From positions 1-52,655 of the forward strand of contig CAMVHE010000014.1 in assembly GCA_947167215.1 (NCBI GenBank): 52,655 nucleotides of DNA, in the 5' to 3' direction. The position numbers were made by a program, and so were the translations under genes. Below are positions 26,337 to 34,549 of this stretch, in pieces. The stretch's first letter is position 1, and each line of letters starts with the position of its first letter. The DNA is from an uncultured Clostridia bacterium. Its GTDB lineage: Bacteria > Bacillota > Clostridia > Christensenellales > Aristaeellaceae. The notes under the pieces were generated by a model. It was given only the letters and a program-made list of their open reading frames with translations. It did not search any database and was not told where the DNA came from.

Positions 26337-29300
26337 ATGAACAAAGAAAAGGCAAAAAAACAGGGAAAAAGCCGTCGCGTAAAGGTGTGGGCCATCATAA
26401 CTGCTCTCGTTCTGATTCTGGCCGTCGCCGTTAACGTGGTTCTGCTGACGGTGCCGATTGCCGGCAATAGCTTCAACCTACTGTTCGGCGGCCCGCGTGC
26501 CATTCTGGACGAGGGTGAAGGCTCCGGCATTGGTTACGAGCAGGAATTTTCCACCAAAGATGCAGCACTGAAAGCTGCGCAGGACTTCGTAATTGAGGTT
26601 GAAAAAGAAGGCATAACCCTCCTGAAGAATCAGGAGCAGGCTCTGCCTCTGGCAAGCGGTGCCAAAGTCAGCGTATTCGGAAAAAATTCCGTAAACATCG
26701 TGACTTCCGGTTCCGGTTCCGCCTCCAGCAATTCCTCTGCGGCCGGCAATACTCTTTATGACAGTCTCTCAGCAGCCGGTATCAGCTACAACTCCACCCT
26801 GAAAGCATTCTATGAGGATTCCGGCAAGAGCGGTTCCGGTCGTCCTGCCAACCCGGCCATGACCTCCGGGCAGCGTCTCTCCGGCTATGCCACAGGCGAA
26901 ACTCCCGTATCCTCCTACACTTCGGATGTAACGGCAAGTTATGCACAGTACAACGACGCCGCCATCGTGGTCATTTCCCGCATCGGTGGTGAAGGCTTCG
27001 ACCTTCCGCGCACCATGGCCACCGATTTCACCTATGGCACCCCGGTAGCCGGCGCGGAAGCTGCAGACAGCCATTATCTTGAACTGGACGCCAATGAAAA
27101 AGCCCTGATCGCCCATGTAAAGGAAAACTTCTCCAAGGTCATCATCCTGCTGAATGTCGGCACCACCATGGAAATGGGTGCAATTCAATCTGACGCAGAT
27201 GTGGATGCAGTGGTATGGATGGGATTCCCCGGAGCTACCGGTGTCATGGCCGTCGGCCAGGTGCTGACTGGTAAAATGACGGACGGAACTTCCTTCAGTC
27301 CTTCCGGACACACGGTGGATACCTGGGCAGCAGATTTTACGCAGGATCCCACCTGGTTCAATACCGGTGTCTATGGCAGCGAATTCGGAAACCGCTATCT
27401 GTATAACGGCGAAAAGACCGACTATGCCTTTGTCAACTACATGGAAGGCATCTATGTCGGCTACCGCTATTATGAGACTCGCGGATACGAGGAAACCCGC
27501 GCAGATGCCGCTTCCACCTGGTACCAGGACCACGTGGTCTATCCCTTTGGCTACGGCCTGTCCTACACCACCTTTGACTGGGACGTGACCTTCGGCAAGG
27601 CGGACGGCAGTGCAATAACCGCCGACGATAAAATTGACGTCACCGTAAAAGTCAAAAATACCGGCAGTTATGCCGGTAAGGATGTGGTGCAGCTGTACTA
27701 CAGTGCACCCTATGATTACGATAATCCTGCCATTGAAAAATCCTACGTGGTGCTGGGTGACTTTATCAAAACAAAGCTGCTTCAGCCCGGTGAGGAGCAG
27801 ACCGTTACCCTGTCCCTGAATGCCTCCGACATGAAGTCCTATGACTATGCCGATGCCAATGAAAACGGGTTCAAAGGCTACGAGATGGACGCAGGCGATT
27901 ATACCTTATTCGTCTCTGCAAACGCACATGAGCCCAGAGCAAGTGCCTCTTATCATCTGGACGCAGCCGTGCAGATGGCAGAGGAAAAAGACAAATGGGG
28001 CAAGGAAGTTGCTGTCACCAATCAGTTTGATGATGTCAGCGCCGGCATCTTCGGCAACTGGACCTATGAAAGCTTCATTAGCCGTAAGGATTTCGCCGGC
28101 ACTGTTCCCACTGCCTATATCAGCGACAGCGATCGCACCCTGACGGATGCCCTGATGGATGCTCTGAAAGCCTCCATCAAGCGTAAGTACAGCGCCAGCG
28201 ATGCAGGAGAGCCCTGGGAGGTAACCGGGGTAACCTATGGAGACCCGGTCAACAGCGGTCTCTCCCTCAAAGGAATGCTATCCGATGCAAATGGCGAATT
28301 CGTCGGCTCTGTGGACTATGAAGATCCCCGCTGGGAAACTCTGCTGAATGAAATCACCCTGGATGAAATGAAGACACTGGTGGGTTACGGTGCATTCCGT
28401 ACCAACCCGGTAAACGGGCTGGACGGTGTGGTAAACAAGCCCATGACCACCGACGCAGACGGACCCTCCGGTTTTACCAGCTTCCTCTCTGAATCTGTCA
28501 TCTATAACACCTGTGCCTATCAGGCAGAATGCATCATGGGCGCCACCTGGAATGTAGAACTGGCCGAGCGCATGGGTGAACTGGTCGGTGAGGAAGGCCT
28601 GATCGGAAATGAAAAAGGGGATGGCCTGCCTTATACCGGATGGTATGCTCCGGCCGTCAACATTCACCGTTCCCCCTTCGCAGGACGCAACTGGGAGTAT
28701 TACTCCGAGGACAGCGTACTTTCCGGCAAGTTTGCCGTCAAGGTCATTGAAGGTGCGGCTTCGAGAGGCGTATACTGCTATGTGAAGCACTTTGCCGTGA
28801 ATGATCAGGAAACTGACCGTGAATACAACGGTATCCTTGTATGGGCCAATGAACAGGCCATGCGCGAAATCTACCTGAAACCTTTTGAGATGTCCGTCAA
28901 GAACGCGGATGTGAAGGTCAACGGAATGATGTCCTCCTTCAACCGTCTCGGCATGCGCTGGGCTGGCGGCAGCTATCCGTTGCTGACCGCAGTACTGCGC
29001 AATGAGTGGGGCGCCAGAGGTCCGGTCATCACGGACTACAGCCTTAACACCTATACTCATGTAGATGAGATGATCCGCGCAGGCGGCGACCTGTTCCTGA
29101 CTCAGGATGCCAAGACCTTCAATAAAGACGACGATGCCACACAGATCACACTGCTGCGCAACGCCACAAAGAACATTCTGTATGCCGTAGCCAACAGCAA
29201 CGCCATGGGCGCAACCATCATCGGTTACAAACGCCCGATCTGGCAGGACGCAATGGTCGGTATCGACATCGGACTGGCAGTACTGCTGGCGGCCTGGGGT

Positions 29301-29363
29301 GTATGGGCATTCCTGACCCGCAACAAGTCCGCAAAGCCCGCGCAGAAAAAAGCCAAGCAATAA
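26337..29363 (+). CDS. Membrane-anchored, circularly permuted GH3 glycosidase
   Basis: A 1,008-residue GH3 enzyme with the same inverted order as its neighbour: (alpha/beta)6 domain (EVEKEGITLLKNQEQALPL), fibronectin-like domain after YPFGYGLSY, then the TIM barrel with VKHFAVND and nucleophile D900 in GPVITDYS. It has no cleavable signal; instead a hydrophobic helix near residues 17-39 and another near 972-993 followed by a basic tail, so both ends may be in the membrane with the enzyme outside. The ATG at 26337 has no good ribosome site (GAGAT 14 bases upstream) and overlaps the stop of a five-codon frame starting at 26323, so coupled initiation is possible. Confidence 0.88.
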   Translation: MNKEKAKKQGKSRRVKVWAIITALVLILAVAVNVVLLTVPIAGNSFNLLFGGPRAILDEGEGSGIGYEQEFSTKDAALKAAQDFVIEVEKEGITLLKNQEQALPLASGAKVSVFGKNSVNIVTSGSGSASSNSSAAGNTLYDSLSAAGISYNSTLKAFYEDSGKSGSGRPANPAMTSGQRLSGYATGETPVSSYTSDVTASYAQYNDAAIVVISRIGGEGFDLPRTMATDFTYGTPVAGAEAADSHYLELDANEKALIAHVKENFSKVIILLNVGTTMEMGAIQSDADVDAVVWMGFPGATGVMAVGQVLTGKMTDGTSFSPSGHTVDTWAADFTQDPTWFNTGVYGSEFGNRYLYNGEKTDYAFVNYMEGIYVGYRYYETRGYEETRADAASTWYQDHVVYPFGYGLSYTTFDWDVTFGKADGSAITADDKIDVTVKVKNTGSYAGKDVVQLYYSAPYDYDNPAIEKSYVVLGDFIKTKLLQPGEEQTVTLSLNASDMKSYDYADANENGFKGYEMDAGDYTLFVSANAHEPRASASYHLDAAVQMAEEKDKWGKEVAVTNQFDDVSAGIFGNWTYESFISRKDFAGTVPTAYISDSDRTLTDALMDALKASIKRKYSASDAGEPWEVTGVTYGDPVNSGLSLKGMLSDANGEFVGSVDYEDPRWETLLNEITLDEMKTLVGYGAFRTNPVNGLDGVVNKPMTTDADGPSGFTSFLSESVIYNTCAYQAECIMGATWNVELAERMGELVGEEGLIGNEKGDGLPYTGWYAPAVNIHRSPFAGRNWEYYSEDSVLSGKFAVKVIEGAASRGVYCYVKHFAVNDQETDREYNGILVWANEQAMREIYLKPFEMSVKNADVKVNGMMSSFNRLGMRWAGGSYPLLTAVLRNEWGARGPVITDYSLNTYTHVDEMIRAGGDLFLTQDAKTFNKDDDATQITLLRNATKNILYAVANSNAMGATIIGYKRPIWQDAMVGIDIGLAVLLAAWGVWAFLTRNKSAKPAQKKAKQ

Positions 29364-29456
29364 TTCAGCGTCGTCAGAAAGTTCATGCAAGAACAAATTA
29401 AACTTCTGTCACCCGTAAAAAGAGTGGTTCGGCGTGAGCTGAAAACCCTGCTATTT

Positions 29457-29488
29457 GCCAGCGTCTCAAAGGCGCTGGCTTTCTTTTT
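29457..29488 (+). terminator. Terminator of the GH3 cluster
   Basis: GCCAGCG (29457-29463) pairs with CGCTGGC (29473-29479), followed by TTTCTTTTT. Confidence 0.8.
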
Positions 29489-29568
29489 ATGCTTCCCTGC
29501 CGAAATCGCCCCATCGCCGATGAAACCGCATTGCCCCTGAAGGGGGCGCTGTACTTTGGTTCTTCCCG

Positions 29569-30945
29569 TTATTTTTCCGCGGTTCGAATCCACCCCAGGG
29601 TTTGCCTGAGCTGCTCATCTTTCGATATTCCGGCAAGTCGCAGCTTGTGCGCATAAGAAAGCGCCTCGCTGAACAAAGGTCCCGGTTCCATACCGGCCTC
29701 GATCAGATCTCTTCCCTTGAGATAGGGGTGGCTCATTCTTTCCTTATATACTCCAAGCATTTCATGCAAATAAGCTTCGGTTTCCTCATACTTTTGCGCA
29801 AGTACAGCGCGGTCCGTTCCGCCGCCGACCCGTCCCATGTGATCAGCCTTTGCAAGAAGAAGCATGTCCTCCGGACATACAGAACGATCAAACATCTTCA
29901 TGTAAGATTTGATGTGCGATCCCATACTGACCTTCTGGTTTGGTTCCATATGCAGTTCCGTCATGTTCATAACATAGTCAGACAGCTTCACCTCGGTTGT
30001 GATCCGGCCAAGAAAGCTCTGAACAAGGGGAAGACCTGCTTTTTCATGCCCATAGGCGTGGATACCATTGTCGCACTCGCTCGTTGCGACCGCTTTTCCA
30101 AAATCGTGGCATAGAGCGGAAAGCATAAACCAAAGCGGCTCCGCCGCCATATCTCTCATTTGCGCAGCTTCATCCAGCACCTGCATGGTATGGGTCCATA
30201 CATCTCCCTCCGGATGGAATTTGGTGTTCTGCGGTATTCCAATCAGGTTTTCAACCTCCGGGAACCAGACAGACAGCTGATTCATTTGTCTGAGATTTTC
30301 AAAGAACACCGATGGTTTCGCTGCTTTCAGCATCGCCTTCTCCAGTTCCATCATGATCCGTTCTCCGGTCAAAGAGCCTGTATCTACAGCAGAGGCGACT
30401 TTTTTCGTTTCTTCCTCAACCGAAAAACCAAATCGTGCAGCAAACTGTGCAGCACGAAACACCCGAAGCGGATCTTCCACGAAAGACTGCTCATTTACAT
30501 GGCGGACCCTGCAATGGATAATGTCTTCTTTGCCCCCGAAAAAGTCCAGAACTTCACCGGTCAGCACATCCTGCATCAATGCATTCATGGTGAAATCTCT
30601 TCTTCCTGCCGCTTTTTTCTCGCCGACAAAAGGATCTACAAATACTTCAAAATCCTTTTGTCCGCGGCCTGCAGCCTTTTCTGCCCGTGGCATGGCGATA
30701 TCCAGCTGATAATGACGCAGTCCCATTATGCCGAAGCTGGCTCCCATTGTGAGACGCTCGCCAAGCGTATCCAGGATTTCCTCAAGACACTGCACGGAAA
30801 TTCCATGGACCTCAATATCAACATCCTTATTCTCTCGGCCAAGCAGCTGATCACGGACATAGCCGCCCACATAATAGGTTCTGCCGCCTTTATGCGAGAC
30901 TGCTGCGGCTATCTTTTCTGCCATCTCAATGTTTTTATCTTTCAT
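29569..30945 (-). CDS. cca: CCA-adding tRNA nucleotidyltransferase with HD domain
   Basis: A 458-residue class II CCA-adding enzyme/poly(A) polymerase family member, which builds or repairs the CCA end of tRNAs. Seen: GGYVRDQLLG (28-36), catalytic D41-V-D43, the RRDFTMNAL motif (115-123), EDPLRVFRAAQFAARF (157-172), and an HD phosphohydrolase domain (H280-D281 in LCHDFGKA). The ATG at 30945 gives eight-base spacing from GGGAG; an ATG two codons earlier is too close. It shares a transcript with the RlaP-like gene. Enzymes with an HD domain can also remove 2',3'-cyclic or 3'-phosphate ends. Confidence 0.88.
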   Translation of the reverse strand: MKDKNIEMAEKIAAAVSHKGGRTYYVGGYVRDQLLGRENKDVDIEVHGISVQCLEEILDTLGERLTMGASFGIMGLRHYQLDIAMPRAEKAAGRGQKDFEVFVDPFVGEKKAAGRRDFTMNALMQDVLTGEVLDFFGGKEDIIHCRVRHVNEQSFVEDPLRVFRAAQFAARFGFSVEEETKKVASAVDTGSLTGERIMMELEKAMLKAAKPSVFFENLRQMNQLSVWFPEVENLIGIPQNTKFHPEGDVWTHTMQVLDEAAQMRDMAAEPLWFMLSALCHDFGKAVATSECDNGIHAYGHEKAGLPLVQSFLGRITTEVKLSDYVMNMTELHMEPNQKVSMGSHIKSYMKMFDRSVCPEDMLLLAKADHMGRVGGGTDRAVLAQKYEETEAYLHEMLGVYKERMSHPYLKGRDLIEAGMEPGPLFSEALSYAHKLRLAGISKDEQLRQTLGWIRTAEK

Positions 30946-30969
30946 TCCCATTTCTCCCTGTCATGCCTG

Positions 30970-31740
30970 TTACCTGTTCAGTTCAGAGAGGAAGAACGCA
31001 TCCAAAGAATCCCAATCTCTTTTTTCTTCTTTCGGCATTTCCTCAACAAGACAACCTATCTTCTCATTCTCTTCTCTCAGGAACAGATCAATATCCGCTA
31101 CATGTTCCATCTTTGCCTTCTCAGGCGCATTTTTCTTCCGTTCAAGGATATATTCCAGCGATGGCTTTCTCAAACATGGTAAAACCGCCTCCTCCAATTC
31201 GGAAAACAGCACAGGAGGTGCATAGTTTTCCCGCTCAATCCAGATGCAGGAAAGAACGGACCTCAGCGCATAAAAGTACTTCTTTGGACTTACCCGGTCT
31301 CCATCAAACACATCTCTGATATGTCTGGATGCAATTTCATGATAATAATGCAGCATGCGCTCCTTTGAGAAGTATGCCCGCATCAATGGCATGATTCGTC
31401 TCTTAAAATCTTCTCCATAATAGCACACAGGCGAACCGATCCAGTCATAAAGGCCTGGATTTGAATTATGCAGCAGCCTCAAGGCCTTGCTCAAATCCCA
31501 TCCCGATACATCCCATGTTGCATCAATGGGGCTTTCTATTACATCCCGCTTTTCCTCAAGCTTCAGGTATTCCGTTTGCGGCCTCCTGTAGATAAAGCGC
31601 ACATCAAAATCACTGTCTGGTGAAGCAACGCCCCAGGCACGGCTGCCAGATTCTGCCGCATATAAAACGGTCACACTGCTGCTTTTTTCTATTTCTCGCA
31701 GTTTAAGCGGAACAAGTTGATTCATTTCTCCCTGCGTCAT
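30970..31740 (-). CDS. RlaP-like DNA polymerase beta superfamily nucleotidyltransferase (COG3541 type)
   Basis: A 256-residue nucleotidyltransferase. The motif GSRAWG (32-37) followed by D42-S-D44-F-D46 is the signature of the predicted nucleotidyltransferases called RlaP (RNA-ligase-associated). They have been proposed from genome context to act in RNA repair. The target is unproven. Start 31740 follows GGGGGA; an ATG eight codons earlier is possible. The gene is directly upstream of cca and probably cotranscribed from the promoter at 31861-31889, which links it to tRNA 3'-end metabolism by context. Confidence 0.75.
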   Translation of the reverse strand: MTQGEMNQLVPLKLREIEKSSSVTVLYAAESGSRAWGVASPDSDFDVRFIYRRPQTEYLKLEEKRDVIESPIDATWDVSGWDLSKALRLLHNSNPGLYDWIGSPVCYYGEDFKRRIMPLMRAYFSKERMLHYYHEIASRHIRDVFDGDRVSPKKYFYALRSVLSCIWIERENYAPPVLFSELEEAVLPCLRKPSLEYILERKKNAPEKAKMEHVADIDLFLREENEKIGCLVEEMPKEEKRDWDSLDAFFLSELNR

Positions 31741-31860
31741 AGCAAATCCCCCATTACCATCCAATGCTTATGCCCCGGCCGCACTCCTCATTGCTGCTGT
31801 GCCTCCGGTAATCGATGCACGCACTGATGCCGTGCCCCGGCGCAGACCGGCATGATGTCA

Positions 31861-31889
31861 ATTGTAGCAAGTAATTTTCAATTATTCAA
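31861..31889 (-). promoter_or_regulatory. Promoter of the RlaP-like/cca operon
   Basis: On the - strand TTGAAT (31889-31884), 17 bases, then TACAAT (31866-31861). The 306-base gap 31765-32070 separates this unit from the divergent Hsp70 gene. I see only a weak candidate promoter for the latter. Confidence 0.65.
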
Positions 31890-32073
31890 TACTCATCCCC
31901 TTTGACTGCAGCCGGACTGAAGGGCACGCTGACACGTATATAATCTCCTGTTCCTGCATTTCGAAAATGTGCTGGGAAGGTCTATTGACTTCACAGAAAT
32001 TTCACATTTCAGCCCTTGCTTTTTTGGGAAGATGGGGTACACTTGCACCATAATGCAATAGGAGGGCGATATG

Positions 32074-33849
32074 ATGAGCAAAGTAATAGGAATTGATCTT
32101 GGAACCACTAACAGCTGTGTTTCCGTCATGGAAAACGGCGAAACGATAATTATACCGAACTCAGAAGGCGGACGGACCACGCCCAGTGTCGTAACGTTTT
32201 TAAAGACAGGAGAACGTATTGTAGGAGAAGCTGCAAAGCGGCAGCAGGCCGTCAATCCGGACAGAACGGTCCTTTCGATCAAGCGGGAAATGGGCAGTGA
32301 CAGAAAAATCCGGATTGATGGTCGGGACTTTACACCGCAGGAGATTTCTGCGGTGATCCTGCAGAAACTGCGCATGGACGCAGAAAACTATCTGGGAACA
32401 TCTGTGAATCAGGCGGTAATAACAGTCCCGGCATACTTTACGGACGCACAGCGGCAGGCAACACAAGATGCAGGACGCATCGCCGGACTGAATGTTCTGC
32501 GGATTATCAATGAGCCGACTGCAGCTGCTTTTGCATACGGCCTCAATCACGGGCAGAGCCAGAAAGTGCTGGTTTACGATCTGGGCGGAGGAACTTTTGA
32601 CGTCTCTTTGATTGAGATCGGTGACGGAGTGATTGAAGTACTGGCAACCAGCGGGGATAATCATCTGGGCGGCGATGACTTTGATGAACGCCTGACAGAT
32701 TATCTTGTGACAGAATTCAAAAAAACGGAAAAAGTAGATCTTCGCAGAGATCCCACTGCCATGCTCCGCGTTCGTGAAGCAGCGGAAAAAGCAAAAAAGG
32801 AACTCTCGTCCCAGATGATGACGGAGATTACCCTGCCATTCTTATCACAGGGCAAAGATGGCCCGGTACATATGGATATGAGGATCACCAGAGCCCAGTT
32901 TGAAGGGATGACCAGAGATCTCCTGGAACGTACTGCCGGTCCTGTATCTCAGGTCATGACGGATGCCGCGTTGCAGATGGGTCAGCTTTCCCAGGTGCTT
33001 CTGGTGGGCGGCAGTACCCGGATGCCTGCTGTGACGGAGCTGGTGCGTAAACTGACAGGCAAAAATCCTTCCAAAACACTGAACCCGGATGAATGCGTTG
33101 CGATGGGTGCCGCGCTGGAAGGAGATAAGCTTTCGGCAGGACAGAATGCAGGCGGTATGGTAGTGAGCACGTCTGCTTCTCAAAGCGTCATTCTGATGGA
33201 CGTAACTCCGCTTTCCCTGTCCATTGAAACGGTGGGCGGCATAGCAACCAAGCTCATAGACCGAAACACCACCATTCCAACAAAGCATAGTCAGATTTTC
33301 ACAACAGCAGCTCCGTTTCAGACTTCTGTGGATATCAAAGTCCTCCAGGGAGAAAGACACTACGCAAGAGACAATAAGCTCCTCGGAAATTTCCGCCTCA
33401 AGGGCATCCGTCCTGCGATGGCAGGAGTGCCTCAGATTGAGGTAACTTTTGCAATTGATGCCAATGGCATTGTGAAGGTGTCGGCTAAGGATCTGGGCAC
33501 TGGCAAATCCCAGGAGATTACCATTTCTTCGACCTCTAATATGAGCGAAGAGGAAATTCGCCGTGCAATGGAGGACGCAAAACAGTATGAAGCCTGGGAC
33601 AGAGAACGGAAACGGGCTGGTGAAATCCGGAACGAATGTGAGAGTCTGATATTCGAATCCGAACAGAAGATTGCAAAGGCAAAAGATGCGGATAAAGAGT
33701 TGAAGAAACAGGTTAAGGAAGAGATTGCGGCCCTAAAAAAGAAGGTCCATGCGACTAAACCGGATACCATCTCAGCACAGGAGGCAGAAGAACTTTCCAG
33801 ACTGGCAGATACACTGAGAAACAGTATTTCCAGACTGCCGGAAGCATAA
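32074..33849 (+). CDS. Stand-alone Hsp70 (DnaK paralogue) with short C-terminus
   Basis: A 591-residue ATP-dependent chaperone. The nucleotide-binding domain has [21 protein letters not shown] and LVGGSTRMP; the substrate domain starts at MDVTPLSLS and the lid contains the [11 protein letters not shown] segment. It is somewhat shorter than housekeeping DnaK (about 610-640), ending soon after the helical lid. No grpE, dnaJ or hrcA lies nearby and no CIRCE-like repeat is visible, so it is probably an extra copy. ATG 32074 is favoured over 32071 because it is eight bases from AGGAGG and gives the classical [10 protein letters not shown] start. Confidence 0.9.
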   Translation: MSKVIGIDLGTTNSCVSVMENGETIIIPNSEGGRTTPSVVTFLKTGERIVGEAAKRQQAVNPDRTVLSIKREMGSDRKIRIDGRDFTPQEISAVILQKLRMDAENYLGTSVNQAVITVPAYFTDAQRQATQDAGRIAGLNVLRIINEPTAAAFAYGLNHGQSQKVLVYDLGGGTFDVSLIEIGDGVIEVLATSGDNHLGGDDFDERLTDYLVTEFKKTEKVDLRRDPTAMLRVREAAEKAKKELSSQMMTEITLPFLSQGKDGPVHMDMRITRAQFEGMTRDLLERTAGPVSQVMTDAALQMGQLSQVLLVGGSTRMPAVTELVRKLTGKNPSKTLNPDECVAMGAALEGDKLSAGQNAGGMVVSTSASQSVILMDVTPLSLSIETVGGIATKLIDRNTTIPTKHSQIFTTAAPFQTSVDIKVLQGERHYARDNKLLGNFRLKGIRPAMAGVPQIEVTFAIDANGIVKVSAKDLGTGKSQEITISSTSNMSEEEIRRAMEDAKQYEAWDRERKRAGEIRNECESLIFESEQKIAKAKDADKELKKQVKEEIAALKKKVHATKPDTISAQEAEELSRLADTLRNSISRLPEA

Positions 33850-33946
33850 AAAGTGCTTAAAAAAGTTGCCGGAATGTTTGTGTAATTGTTTGAAGCATTT
33901 CAAAACTGTTGCAAATATCCCCAATTTTATTTTTTGATTTTTATGG

Positions 33947-33975
33947 TTGACAATGGGAGAAGGCTGAGCTATAAT
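33947..33975 (+). promoter_or_regulatory. Consensus promoter of tRNA-Arg
   Basis: Perfect TTGACA (33947-33952), 17-base spacer, perfect TATAAT (33970-33975), about 22 bases before the tRNA. Strength fits a stable RNA gene. Confidence 0.9.
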
Positions 33976-33997
33976 ACACACTGTTCCGCAGGAACAA

Positions 33998-34074
33998 GCA
34001 CCCATAGCTCAGCTGGATAGAGCGTTTGACTACGAATCAAAAGGCCACAGGTTCGAATCCTGTTGGGTGCACCA
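33998..34074 (+). tRNA. tRNA-Arg (anticodon ACG), CCA encoded
   Basis: Full cloverleaf of 77 nt: acceptor GCACCCA/TGGGTGC, D arm GCTC...GAGC, anticodon arm TTTGA-CTACGAA-TCAAA, T arm ACAGG-TTCGAAT-CCTGT, discriminator A and encoded CCA (34072-34074). Confidence 0.97.
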
Positions 34075-34077
34075 TAG

Positions 34078-34115
34078 AGTCGTTTGCGAGCTCTGCGCCG
34101 CAAGCGGCTTTTTTT
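34078..34115 (+). terminator. Terminator of tRNA-Arg
   Basis: An 11-bp stem (34078-34088 with 34099-34109, two G-U or mismatched positions) and seven T (34109-34115). Confidence 0.85.
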
Positions 34116-34227
34116 GTTATATTATTTACTTTTGCTTGTGGATGCCTAAAATCTTTCGTGTCCACTGTTATGGGTACAGTATACAAGTCACAAGTGAAAC
34201 CCCCGACTTTAGCAATTGGAATGCCAA

Positions 34228-34449
34228 AATGATCAAAAAGAAGTTTTTCAACAGTATTCCATGTGTCGCTTTCATATCTGCACTTCAATGAGAGAACTCC
34301 CTGGCCTCTTTCTTCCACCTTTGTCCCTGCAGCGTCATTCGGTCTCGCATCCCATATTTGTTTGCACTTTCCTGCGCGCCACTGCCAACCGGATATCCTC
34401 TCTTTCTGAAATCGGCATACTGCATCTGGTCTTTTCTCTTGCTAACATC
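34228..34449 (-). pseudogene. Decayed C-terminal fragment of a DDE transposase (ISKra4/related type)
   Basis: Read on the - strand, one frame gives MQYADFRKRGYPVGSG followed by AQESANKYGM and LQGQRW, matching the conserved GYPIGSGxxESA...RMKxxGxRW block of a transposase family. The frame then breaks near 34291-34322 and continues one base off as GVLSLKCRYESDTW and EKLLF, the usual end of such proteins. There is no start and no upstream body, so only about 70 codons remain. It lies between tRNA-Arg and the TerD-like gene and marks an old insertion. Confidence 0.6.
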
Positions 34450-34501
34450 TTATCACTAGTCACCGTTACTCTATTTTACGCTTACGGAATAACAGCAAAA
34501 G

Positions 34502-34535
34502 AAAAAAACGCAGCATTTCACTTGGAATTGCTGCG
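34502..34535 (-). terminator. Terminator of the TerD-like gene
   Basis: On the - strand CGCAGCA (34535-34529) pairs with TGCTGCG (34515-34509), followed by seven T. It sits 15 bases after the stop at 34550. Confidence 0.85.
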
Positions 34536-34549
34536 GCCCTGATAGGAAA

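Noticed and set aside
34037-34318. 93-codon - strand frame covering tRNA-Arg
   Set aside because: Its C-terminus is the translated tRNA and its N-terminus is the end of the decayed transposase; not a gene.
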